Source of the DNA: Vibrio lentus
Lineage (GTDB): Bacteria > Pseudomonadota > Gammaproteobacteria > Enterobacterales > Vibrionaceae
Direction of reading: 5' to 3'
Assembly (NCBI RefSeq): GCF_030409755.1
Contig: NZ_JAUFQE010000001.1
Location: forward strand, 1,612,001 to 1,676,000
DNA: 64,000 nt
In this document: in pieces, positions 1-7,705 of the stretch
How positions within the stretch are numbered: position 1 is the first letter of the stretch
Layout: the number at the start of each line of letters is the position of its first letter
The notes under the pieces: generated by a model
Told to the model about the DNA's origin: nothing
The model's database searches: none
The model's input: only the letters and a program-made list of their open reading frames with translations
Made by a program: the position numbers and the translations under genes

Positions 1-1171
1 AGGTGTGTGCAACACCAGAAGGGCAACATGTTACTGCTACGATGTCGTACTCGCCTTCACCTGCTACAGGAGCTGTTTGAGCTTGTACTGGCGCTTCAAC
101 CATGTCTTCTTCGGTTTCAACCGCTACTGGCTTCCAGAAGCCAACGATAACTGCTGTGGTTAGCGAGCCAAGTGCAATACCAACTACGTACATTGGAATG
201 TTGCTTGATACTGGTGCAGTGATTAGGCCGCCCCAAGGTGCGTGCAGTAGAACGTCTGTCATGAAGCCGAATACACAGCCCACGATACCACCGGCAACGA
301 TTGAAGGAAGTACGCGCATTGGGTCGTTCGCTGCGAATGGGATAGCACCTTCAGAGATACCGATAGAACCCATAATTGCTGCTGCTTTACCTGCTTCTTG
401 CTCTTGTTTAGAGAACTTGTTTTTGAATAGGAACGTCGCCAGTGCCATGCCTAGAGGTGGTGTACAAATCGCGATGCCTACGCCTCCCATTAGCCAAGGT
501 TGCGTGTCTACTTGAGTTTGAGCAAATAGGGTCGCTACTTTGTTGATAGGGCCGCCCATATCAAACGCCGTCATACCACCAAGGATTGTGCCCAGAACCA
601 TCTTAGATGCGCCAGCCATTGAAGCTAGGAACTCGTTCATTGAAGACATGAACAGTTTGATTGGCTCACCGATGCCCCACAGTACGATACCTGCAGAGAT
701 TAACGTACCTAGAAGCGGGTAGATGAAGTAAGCACCCAGCGCCGTCATGTTTGCAGAAAGCGGGATCTTCTTAAGTTGGAACACTACGCCACCGGCGATG
801 AAGCCTGCCACGATACAGCCAAGGAAGCCGCCGCCCATGTCAGCCATGATGCCAGAAGAGATCATCGCAGGTGCCAGTGCTGGTTTGTCTGCAATAGAGT
901 AACCAATAAAGCCGCCAAGAATGATTGGGAAAAGAACAAGGCCCTTGATACCGATATTAGAGATGTCTGCCAGCAAACCGTCGGCCGGAACCGCACCTTT
1001 GCCTGATGCCATGACCGCTAAAGCCAGCAGAACACCACCGGCTACGATGAAAGGTAGCATGTGTGATGTACCGAAAAGCAGATGGCCTTTCATGGTACTA
1101 AGGATTTTTTTAAAGTCGCTACTACTATTTTTATTATTTGTATTCGTAGCTTGAGTTGTTAGGGTGCTCAT
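1..1171 (-). CDS. PTS fructose-family EIIBC component (EIIC then EIIB; C-terminus cut by the window edge)
   Basis: Sugar-specific membrane permease of the fructose PTS superfamily, which imports and phosphorylates a hexose or hexitol. The start ATG is at 1171. About 340 residues form the EIIC permease, with the family's GTSHMLPFIVAGG entry motif, the FDMGGPINK loop and the GISEGAIPFAA signature. A linker rich in Glu, Val and Ala follows. The EIIB domain begins near residue 375, with the phosphocysteine motif TCCPSGVAHT (Cys383 by analogy with its paralogues) at the window edge, so most of EIIB is missing. The EIIA gene lies 13 bp upstream and is co-oriented, giving an EIIA-EIIBC operon. Its EIIC is strikingly close to that of the 7706-9571 protein, so the two are paralogues. 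Family assignment is firm; the substrate is not known from sequence. Confidence 0.93.
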   Translation of the reverse strand, partial: MSTLTTQATNTNNKNSSSDFKKILSTMKGHLLFGTSHMLPFIVAGGVLLALAVMASGKGAVPADGLLADISNIGIKGLVLFPIILGGFIGYSIADKPALAPAMISSGIMADMGGGFLGCIVAGFIAGGVVFQLKKIPLSANMTALGAYFIYPLLGTLISAGIVLWGIGEPIKLFMSSMNEFLASMAGASKMVLGTILGGMTAFDMGGPINKVATLFAQTQVDTQPWLMGGVGIAICTPPLGMALATFLFKNKFSKQEQEAGKAAAIMGSIGISEGAIPFAANDPMRVLPSIVAGGIVGCVFGFMTDVLLHAPWGGLITAPVSSNIPMYVVGIALGSLTTAVIVGFWKPVAVETEEDMVEAPVQAQTAPVAGEGEYDIVAVTCCPSGVAHT

Positions 1172-1184
1172 AATTTTCTACGCC

Positions 1185-1625
1185 TTATGAATTAATTAAA
1201 ATATTAAGGATTTGCTGTTCGTCTTTTGCGTTATGGATATTTTGAATAAATTCATCGCTGAATTTTCCAAATAGTTCTTGTAGTACATAAATATGATGGT
1301 CAGCACCGTTATCGGGTGATGCAATCATAAAAAAAACGGTTGGGTTAATGCCGTCTTCATCGCCATACTCAATGCCTTCGCGCTTAACACCGACAGCGAT
1401 AGCTGGCTCTGTTACTGCCTTGCTTTTTGAATGTGGGTAAGCGATGCCGTCCATTGAGGTAATGCTTTGAGATTCACGAATTTCGATGTCTGCCAAGAAG
1501 GCTTCTTTATTACTGATTCGGTTGTTCTCAAATAACATTTCTGCCAATTCTTCAAACAGTTCTTTTTTATTATTCGCTTGAAGATTGTTATTAATTAAGT
1601 TGACGTTAGTTAGCTGTGTGATCAT
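1185..1625 (-). CDS. PTS fructose-family EIIA protein
   Basis: Soluble EIIA phosphocarrier of 146 residues, the usual size for a single-domain fructose/mannitol-type EIIA. It takes phosphate from HPr (or FPr) and passes it to the EIIB domain of the permease encoded just downstream. The active-site histidine is His65 in GIAYPHSKS; the conserved FFMIASPDNG strand and following HHI are present. The ATG at 1625 is the first codon of the canonical EIIA N-terminus. Its 5' region holds two tandem CRP-like sites (1738-1776), in keeping with catabolite control. Resembles the V. cholerae VC1820 gene in type and in order with the EIIBC gene (recalled, not searched). Confidence 0.92.
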   Translation of the reverse strand: MITQLTNVNLINNNLQANNKKELFEELAEMLFENNRISNKEAFLADIEIRESQSITSMDGIAYPHSKSKAVTEPAIAVGVKREGIEYGDEDGINPTVFFMIASPDNGADHHIYVLQELFGKFSDEFIQNIHNAKDEQQILNILINS

Positions 1626-1737
1626 TTATTAACTCATTCACTATTGAAGTTCTTGAATTAAAATTAATGGATTAACCCGATTCGCGAAATAGCAAATAAA
1701 AGCCCTTCACTGTACATTTGTATCCAGCAAAATTAAG

Positions 1738-1776
1738 TGTGATTTGCATCATTAATGCAGTGTGAGATGGGTCATA
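1738..1776. promoter_or_regulatory. Two tandem CRP-like sites upstream of the EIIA-EIIBC operon
   Basis: TGTGA-N6-TCATT at 1738-1753 and TGTGA-N6-TCATA at 1761-1776 match the CRP consensus TGTGA-N6-TCACA at 8 and 9 of 10 core positions. Their centres are 23 bp apart, about two helical turns. They lie about 120-145 bp upstream of the EIIA start codon. Binding is inferred from the match and the PTS context. Confidence 0.5.
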
Positions 1777-1829
1777 TTTGATGGCGTCTTGATTATGTTT
1801 TTGACACGCTAATAAGTTTCGTCAGAAAC

Positions 1830-1854
1830 AAAAATGCCCCACAAAGCAGGGCAT
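1830..1854 (-). terminator. Rho-independent terminator of manA
   Basis: On the minus strand a 6-bp stem ATGCCC/GGGCAT with a 9-nt loop is followed by a run of five T. It lies about 50 bp after the manA stop. Confidence 0.75.
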
Positions 1855-1901
1855 GATCAGTGTTTGTATTTACTCGGGAGAGCTAGATTTACTTTGTAGA
1901 G

Positions 1902-3119
1902 CTAGCTGTAAGCTCGCGCGACACGTCCAACGCAATCGAGTTTGTAGCTCTCTGCGTAAGCCGGAATGAACACCGACTGGCCTTTCTCTATCACGCAGGT
2001 TTCGCCGCACTGGTGAGTAAGCACCATAGATTCGTCGAGAGGTAGTAGGATCTCGGCACCTTCGGTAGTGATCTGTCGCTGATGTGAGTTTTGCACGATA
2101 GAGAACTTAAAATCCTCGACTGGAATTTGATATTCCATCACATCACCTTGCTCAATCGGGCTGAGCAATAATTTATCCGCAGGCTTTTCATTAAATCGAG
2201 TACAAGAAACCAGCTCATTCACGTCCATGTATTTAGGCGTCAACCCAGCGCGCAATACATTGTCTGAGTTCGCCATGATCTCTAAGCCCGTACCTTTGAT
2301 GTAAGCATGGGGAGTCTCGGCATCTAGATACATGGCTTGCCCCGGCTTTAGAGTGATCACGTTCAATAGCAGTGGAGCAAACAACCCGACATCACCCGGG
2401 TATTGCTCTTCCAGTTCTGAAATCAACTGGAACACAGGTGTATCTGAAAGCTTCGCCTTCACCAGCAACATGGTCAGCGCCATGCCTTTTTGTTCTCCTT
2501 GCAAAGACAATAAGCTCGCGAAGAAGCTCGCTAATCCATTGGGAGTTTGGTCGCCCTCTAGGTCATTGACCATCGAATGCAGCTCTGGAATATCAAGGTA
2601 GTGGAAGTGCTCAAGGATCTCGCTGATTGATCTAAAACCATTCATCGCGGTGTAGTCAGTTAGGGCATACACCAGTTCTGGCTTGTGGTTGGCATCCTTG
2701 TAATTACGATTGCCAGCCGTCATCGGAATGCCTTGCTTCTCTTCAAGAGCGTAGCCAGATTCCGCTTGTTGCTTGTTCGGGTGAACTTGCACCGATAGCG
2801 CTTTCTCTGCTGCTAACACCTTGAATAGATATGGCAGCTCACCAAAACGACTTGCTACTTTTTCGCTTAGAAACAGGCTTAGGTTCTTCGAAATCAGGTT
2901 CGACAATGTGGTTTGCTGACCATTATCGGTCACCATTGAGCAACCATTCGGGTGAGCCCCCATCCAGATCTCCGCTTGCGGTTCTCCAGATTGGTTATCA
3001 ATACCAAACAGTTGGCTAAACGAAGAAGGGCTACCCCATGCGTAGTTTTGAATCACGTTGGTCATAGGGTAGAAAAAGCGTTGTACGAACGAGTCGTTCG
3101 CTAAAGAAAAATCAGACAT
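1902..3119 (-). CDS. manA: Mannose-6-phosphate isomerase, class I
   Basis: Zinc enzyme that interconverts mannose 6-phosphate and fructose 6-phosphate in the cytoplasm. The N-terminal NVIQNYAWGS motif, the SVQVHPNK zinc-ligand segment, AMNGFR and the C-terminal signature YLDAETPHAYIKGTGLE with NSDNVLRAGLTPKY are all present. Length is about 405 residues, normal for class I ManA. The start is uncertain: ATG 3119 has GGTGA five bases upstream, ATG 3143 would add 8 residues, and ATG 3065 begins exactly at the conserved MTNVIQNYAWG. It lies about 90 bp downstream of an EIIABC transporter in the same direction, so that transporter probably imports mannose as mannose 6-phosphate and ManA feeds it to glycolysis. 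Confidence 0.95.
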   Translation of the reverse strand: MSDFSLANDSFVQRFFYPMTNVIQNYAWGSPSSFSQLFGIDNQSGEPQAEIWMGAHPNGCSMVTDNGQQTTLSNLISKNLSLFLSEKVASRFGELPYLFKVLAAEKALSVQVHPNKQQAESGYALEEKQGIPMTAGNRNYKDANHKPELVYALTDYTAMNGFRSISEILEHFHYLDIPELHSMVNDLEGDQTPNGLASFFASLLSLQGEQKGMALTMLLVKAKLSDTPVFQLISELEEQYPGDVGLFAPLLLNVITLKPGQAMYLDAETPHAYIKGTGLEIMANSDNVLRAGLTPKYMDVNELVSCTRFNEKPADKLLLSPIEQGDVMEYQIPVEDFKFSIVQNSHQRQITTEGAEILLPLDESMVLTHQCGETCVIEKGQSVFIPAYAESYKLDCVGRVARAYS

Positions 3120-3209
3120 CGAAATCACCATGAAGGGAAACATGGCTTGAGCTCTACTCGTTCCTACAAAGGACAGTAGAAGGGCTCAAGCCATTGGAGT
3201 TGAAATGGC

Positions 3210-5114
3210 TTAAGCCGCTGCTGTTGTTAGCTTGGCTTTGCGGAGATTTTTAAGCGCGATACATGTAACCGCCGTCACACCCGCACCAGACGCCATGCAC
3301 AGAAGCGCCAGCATTGGGTAGTTCATAGCGCCTAGCAGAGCAACTACTGGACCACCGTGAGCAACGCTGTTGGTGATACCAAATGAGAACGCCATAACCG
3401 CTGCAGTCATTGAACCAAGCACGTTGGCTGGGATAACCGACATCGGATCTTGAGCGGCGAAAGGAATCGCACCTTCAGAGATACCTACTAAGCCCATCGC
3501 ACCTGCTGCTTTGCCTGCTTCAATTTCAGAAGATTCGAACAGGTCGAACTTACGGCCCAATCTGGTTGCGATAGCCATACCAAGAGGAGCGACAGGGATT
3601 GCACACGCCATCGCACCCATGAATTGGGTTTGACCGCTGGCAATCATGCCGACTGAGAATAGGAACGCCACCTTGTTGAACGGGCCACCCATATCAAAGC
3701 CAGCCATACCACCCAATACGATGCCTAGTAGAACCACGTTGCCTGTGCTCATGCTAGTAAGTAGGGCAGTAAGGGCATCCATCAACCCCGCGATAGGCGC
3801 GCCGATAACAAAGATGAACAGACCCGCGATGAATAGAGAGCCAGTGATCGGAGCGATCATGATAGGCACAAGCGGCTGAACGAACTTGTGGTAGTTAAAC
3901 GAAGTAATCCATTTAACGAAGTAACCCACTAATAGGCCTGCGATGATTGCGCCGATGAAGCCTGTACCTGCGTCAGCGCCGTAGAAAGAACCGTTGTTGG
4001 CAATCCAACCGCCAATCAAACCTGGGGTTAGAGCAGGGCGGTCAGCAATCGCGTAAGCAATGTAGCCCGCCAAGATTGGGATCATCAATGTGAAGGCAAC
4101 CACACCGACTTCTAGAATTTGGTTCCACATGCTGCCAGCAGGAATTGCCATGCCTGATTCACTTGGCTCGCCGCCAATCGCCAGTGCTAGGGCAATCAAA
4201 AGGCCGCCAGTGACTACGAATGGGATCATGTGTGATACGCCATTCATCAGGTAACGATAAAGGTCTGAACGCGCTTGTGAGGCTTTTTCTACAACGGATT
4301 GGTTGGTCGGTGTTTGTTCAGCTTGGTAACTAGGTGCATTGAGAGCTTCCTTAATCAAGCCTTGTGCGTCTTTGATTGGTGCTTTTACGTTGGTGCTGAT
4401 GACGCGTTTTCCGGCAAAGCGAGCCATGTCGACCTGTTTATCACAAGCCACGACAATCGCGTCTGCACGTTCGATATCTTCTTGAGTCGGGCTGTTTTTA
4501 ACACCAATAGAACCGTTAGTTTCGACCTTGATGTCGTAGCCAAGAGCCGCTGCGCCTTTCTCTAGTGCTTCAGCTGCCAAATAAGTGTGTGCAACGCCAG
4601 CTGGGCAGCCTGTCACACCAATGATGAAGCCTTGTTTCTCAACGTTGGTTTCCGTTTCTGAAGGCTCAGGCTTGCTAAGCAGTAGTTCTAATGCTTCTTG
4701 TTCAGATTGAGCATTCATGAAGCTTTCGATAAAGCCTTCTTCAATCAGTTTTGAAGAAAGCTCTGCCAATACTTCGATATGGTGATTATCGCCGCCATCA
4801 GGAGAGGCAATCATGAAGAACAGTTTTGATGGCTGACCGTCATCGGCGCCGTACTCGATGCCCTGTTGATGGACGCCGATAACAACCGCGGGTTTGATCA
4901 CCGCAGCGCTTTTCGCATGTGGCAGAGCAATACCTTCTTCAAATCCGGTATTGCCTTGTTCTTCTCTAGCCTTAATGTCGGCAAGAAACTGTACTTTGTC
5001 TGAGATTCGGCCTTGTGCGTACAGCACGTCTATCAGCTCTTTAAATACGTCTTCTTTTGAATTAGCGCTAAGCGAAAGCTTAATCAAATCTTGATTGATC
5101 AATGTCGTGATCAT
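3210..5114 (-). CDS. PTS EIIABC transporter, fructose superfamily, probably mannose-specific
   Basis: A 634-residue permease with all three PTS domains in the order A-B-C. EIIA has its phospho-histidine at His66 in GIALPHAKS. EIIB starts near residue 162 with Cys170 in VTGCPAGVAHT. EIIC runs from about 290 to the end, with GVSHMIPFVVTGG, FDMGGPFNK and GISEGAIPFAA. The ATG at 5114 has a strong ribosome-binding site (AGTAGGGGT, 5-nt spacing), which is one arm of a 7-bp inverted repeat in the leader. manA follows directly, which points to mannose; the V. cholerae counterpart VC1826 is, to my memory, a mannose transporter. The divergent AraC regulator is the likely activator. Confidence 0.93.
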   Translation of the reverse strand: MITTLINQDLIKLSLSANSKEDVFKELIDVLYAQGRISDKVQFLADIKAREEQGNTGFEEGIALPHAKSAAVIKPAVVIGVHQQGIEYGADDGQPSKLFFMIASPDGGDNHHIEVLAELSSKLIEEGFIESFMNAQSEQEALELLLSKPEPSETETNVEKQGFIIGVTGCPAGVAHTYLAAEALEKGAAALGYDIKVETNGSIGVKNSPTQEDIERADAIVVACDKQVDMARFAGKRVISTNVKAPIKDAQGLIKEALNAPSYQAEQTPTNQSVVEKASQARSDLYRYLMNGVSHMIPFVVTGGLLIALALAIGGEPSESGMAIPAGSMWNQILEVGVVAFTLMIPILAGYIAYAIADRPALTPGLIGGWIANNGSFYGADAGTGFIGAIIAGLLVGYFVKWITSFNYHKFVQPLVPIMIAPITGSLFIAGLFIFVIGAPIAGLMDALTALLTSMSTGNVVLLGIVLGGMAGFDMGGPFNKVAFLFSVGMIASGQTQFMGAMACAIPVAPLGMAIATRLGRKFDLFESSEIEAGKAAGAMGLVGISEGAIPFAAQDPMSVIPANVLGSMTAAVMAFSFGITNSVAHGGPVVALLGAMNYPMLALLCMASGAGVTAVTCIALKNLRKAKLTTAAA

Positions 5115-5119
5115 AATGA

Positions 5120-5150
5120 ACCCCTACTCTGTTTTTATTTTGTTAGGGGT
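5120..5150 (-). promoter_or_regulatory. Inverted repeat that can pair with the ribosome-binding site of the mannose-type PTS gene
   Basis: ACCCCTA (5120-5126) and TAGGGGT (5144-5150) are perfect 7-bp complements separated by 17 nt. Read on the minus strand, the promoter-proximal arm comes first and the second arm is the Shine-Dalgarno sequence itself, five bases before the ATG at 5114. In RNA this would hide the ribosome-binding site; in DNA it could instead be an operator. Confidence 0.5.
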
Positions 5151-5227
5151 ATTCTGGAATCTACGGCTTACCTTCTGTAGTGAAGAAAAAATGCATTTAC
5201 TGGATGATTGTTGCGTTATAAATGGAG

Positions 5228-5424
5228 TGTGATTTTGATCGGTCGAGTGGTCGTTTTTAGGGCGGTGTTGACAGACTTTAAGATGTGTTGAGGCTTTTAT
5301 TTATAAGGGCTGTAGCGTATTTGTTTATCATGGTGGGAACGTGCTATGTCAGTTTCATTACTGGAAATTTATTTCCGTAACTGGATTTTTGTAACCTAGA
5401 TCTCAAATTGTGATTTTGCTCAAT
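5228..5424. promoter_or_regulatory. Divergent control region between the mannose PTS and its AraC regulator
   Basis: Three kinds of signal are visible. CRP-like sites: TGTGA-N6-TCGGT at 5228-5243 (weak) and TGTGA-N6-TCAAT at 5409-5424. An AraC-style direct repeat: TTACTGGAAATTT at 5358-5370 and TAACTGGATTTTT at 5378-5390, 10 of 13 identical and 20 bp apart. An inverted repeat: GGAAAT-TT-ATTTCC at 5363-5376. The arrangement suits an AraC activator acting with CRP; no binding is proven. Confidence 0.4.
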
Positions 5425-5492
5425 AGCGCTATGTTTCGCTAAGGGGTATATCTATTCCCGTAGCCTTATTGCTGCCCACTAGAGTTCGAATA

Positions 5493-6332
5493 ATGATATT
5501 TAATGACTTAATCTCGTCTGTGTTAAATGAGCGAGAACCGTTTCACAACATCTGGTTTGCTGGAGATTTTCATACGCCTTCAGCATGCAGTTATCAGGTG
5601 AACTTTCCACGTTTAGAGCTAGTGCTAGACGGAGAGTATATTAATGAAATGGAGAGTCATGATCGCAAAATCACCAACGTTATTGCCAAAGCCGGAGATG
5701 CGATTTTCATCCCTCCGAACTGTTGGAATAAACCTAACTGGGATACTGACTGCTCGGTTCTGAGCATGCTATTTGGTCGTCGTCAGTTGGGTTTAAGTTT
5801 GGTGAGTAAGCGCAAAGGCGAGGAGAGCTTTTTCGATATTCAAAAGCACAGTATTCAGACTCGTTCAGGGTTTGCGATTGATAACATTTTGGAGGCGCTC
5901 AGCTCGTTAGCGAGAGAGAGTAACAAGCAGCCGATGGATGAGTTATTGCTGCAAGCTCTACTGCAATACAGTAAAACCATGCTGGAAGCGCCCGTCGAAA
6001 AATCTCATAGCCGAGTACAGGATGTGTATCAGGGGATTTGTATCTACATTCAAGAGAACTTCCACCGCCAGATCACCCGTGACAGCATTGCCTCACGTTT
6101 TAGTATTTCATCCAACCATTTGTCTCGAATGTTCCGCCAACAAGGCCATATGACGTTGGCCGAGTACATCACGCGCGTACGAGTCGACCGCGCTAAGTTC
6201 ATGCTCAAAAAGTACAACTTCAAGCTCAATGAAGTGGCATTGCGTTGTGGCTTTAAGGATGTGAACTATTTTTGTCGAGTATTTAAGAATCGCACCGGAA
6301 GAACGCCGACTGAATATCGAGGCTCTATTTAG
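5493..6332 (+). CDS. AraC-family transcriptional regulator of the PTS island
   Basis: A 279-residue regulator with an N-terminal cupin-like ligand domain (about 1-165; note GDAIFIPPNCWNKP) and a C-terminal pair of helix-turn-helix motifs (about 185-275): first ITRDSIASRFSISSNHLSRMF, then LNEVALRCGFKDVNYFCRVFK and the family's RTGRTPTEYR ending. ATG 5493 is preferred; an upstream TTG at 5469 is in frame but has no ribosome-binding site. It is divergent from the EIIABC-manA operon and central in the PTS cluster, as VC1825 is in V. cholerae, so it probably responds to a sugar phosphate and activates these operons. Confidence 0.9.
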   Translation: MIFNDLISSVLNEREPFHNIWFAGDFHTPSACSYQVNFPRLELVLDGEYINEMESHDRKITNVIAKAGDAIFIPPNCWNKPNWDTDCSVLSMLFGRRQLGLSLVSKRKGEESFFDIQKHSIQTRSGFAIDNILEALSSLARESNKQPMDELLLQALLQYSKTMLEAPVEKSHSRVQDVYQGICIYIQENFHRQITRDSIASRFSISSNHLSRMFRQQGHMTLAEYITRVRVDRAKFMLKKYNFKLNEVALRCGFKDVNYFCRVFKNRTGRTPTEYRGSI

Positions 6333-6378
6333 TTAAGCCGTATTTTTTAGTTGGGACCGTACTTTTGAGTGAGTAGCC

Positions 6379-7152
6379 TTAAAGCAGGCGAGATGAGATG
6401 TACATCAACAGTGCTTGTAAATCGACACTGCTTCTGGTTTTTTGCAGACGTTCATTTACCTGATCGTGGAGCAGGTTTCGCGTTAAATTGGTGGCTGCCA
6501 CAATATGTTCTCGTTGTGGTTTAGTTGGCAGAACGAGTGCGATGGCAACGTGTACTTGGCCAATTTGAGATGCCCAATCAATCGCTTCGTCGCTGACGAT
6601 CACCGCAATCGAGAGATCTTGAGTCGATTCAAACATCACATGGGGCAGTGCGATGCCCGGTGACACGCAGGTTGAAGAGCGCTCTTCTCGCTTAATAAAC
6701 GCCAGAATCAGCTCATCTGGATCTTCTGGATAAACGAGGTGAGCGAGCCCTTTCAAGCACTCAAATTTGGTCAGCTGAGTTTGTGCTTTGGCATGGTGCC
6801 ATTTGATGTCACACGGTGGACATATCTGCGGCATGCGTTGGACTAAATCTTTAGAGAATTCGTGGTTTACTTGCGAGCCAACCATGGCGTAATGCTCGGC
6901 GATTACGTCTTTGAGAACGAAACAGGCCAGCTCTGCATCAATACCGACCGCGGTGATCTGACATAAATCACCACGAAGTAAACCCACTTGTAGCATCGCG
7001 ACAGATTTGGATAGATCGGCGGTTCGGTTTTGAGTGATGTTGATAATGCGGATGGTACTTTTGAACTTCTTCGCTAAGCGAGTAAGCGGCTGCGCGACGT
7101 GTGAGTTCGCGGCAGGGTCGTCAACGAAGAAGGTGATCTGGTATTCGTTCAT
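6379..7152 (-). CDS. HPr-like domain fused to a fructose-type PTS EIIA domain
   Basis: A 257-residue protein. Residues 1-90 align along their whole length with HPr (compare LTRLAKKF, MLQVGLLRGD and ITAVGIDAE with the HPr helices and strands). The phospho-histidine of HPr (His15) falls on Asn16 in a gap-free alignment and Arg17 on His18, so the domain probably cannot carry phosphate in the usual way. Residues about 125-257 are an EIIA domain with phospho-histidine His171 in GIALPHVMF. ATG 7152 is chosen over the in-frame upstream codon at 7197 because it leaves a 7-nt gap after the EIIB gene instead of a 38-nt overlap. Organisation matches the V. cholerae VC1824 type. A regulatory or specialised phosphotransfer role is inferred. 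Confidence 0.8.
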   Translation of the reverse strand: MNEYQITFFVDDPAANSHVAQPLTRLAKKFKSTIRIINITQNRTADLSKSVAMLQVGLLRGDLCQITAVGIDAELACFVLKDVIAEHYAMVGSQVNHEFSKDLVQRMPQICPPCDIKWHHAKAQTQLTKFECLKGLAHLVYPEDPDELILAFIKREERSSTCVSPGIALPHVMFESTQDLSIAVIVSDEAIDWASQIGQVHVAIALVLPTKPQREHIVAATNLTRNLLHDQVNERLQKTRSSVDLQALLMYISSRLL

Positions 7153-7159
7153 GAAAGGA

Positions 7160-7462
7160 TCAAGCCCGACAATGCTTGATAAAGACTTTATCCACACTCA
7201 ACAACACTTCTTCCATAGGAATGAATACGGTTTTAGTTGGGTCGAATCGGTTTGGTTGTTCGATGGCGATATCTGAGACGATCAACACTTTGTCCGCGAG
7301 GGTAATATCTTGGGCTGTTAGTAAATTTTCAATCCCCATAGCACCTTGCGTTTCAACCTTGATTGAAACGTTGAACTTAGGGGCTGTTTTATTTAGTGCA
7401 TCAGCTGCCATGTATGTATGCGCAATGCCTGTAGGGCACGCAGTTACCGCTACAATTCTCAT
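7160..7462 (-). CDS. PTS fructose-family EIIB protein
   Basis: A free-standing EIIB of 100 residues. The phosphocysteine is Cys9 in VTACPTGIAHTYMAAD, the fructose-family motif, and the typical VETQGAMGIENLL strand follows. It precedes the HPr-like/EIIA gene by 7 nt, so the two form a dicistron providing A and B functions without a membrane EIIC. The EIIA-EIIC-EIIB gene is divergent, 243 bp away. The pair may feed that permease or serve as a phosphorylation-state reporter. The function beyond phosphotransfer is unknown. Confidence 0.88.
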   Translation of the reverse strand: MRIVAVTACPTGIAHTYMAADALNKTAPKFNVSIKVETQGAMGIENLLTAQDITLADKVLIVSDIAIEQPNRFDPTKTVFIPMEEVLLSVDKVFIKHCRA

Positions 7463-7705
7463 TATTATTCTCGGTGTACTTAGATCGACAGTTTACTTGG
7501 ATCGATAGGGCTATCTGAATCTGTGAATTTTATGGATTCCCGTTTTTAATTCAAAGGTGGACGTCACACTCTAGATTCTTGGTTACAATAATCCAGTTAA
7601 TGCACCTTTCGTCCTATATATTGAGCGGGCTTGCATCGTTAATCTTTTCATATCATTAACCTCTTTATCTCATTTACTTAAATTGGTACTCGGACGAGGC
7701 AGCAC

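Noticed and set aside
7510..7600. Possible CRP sites between the EIIB and EIIA-EIIC-EIIB genes
   Set aside because: Only single half sites (TGTGA or TCACA) are present, without a partner at the right spacing.
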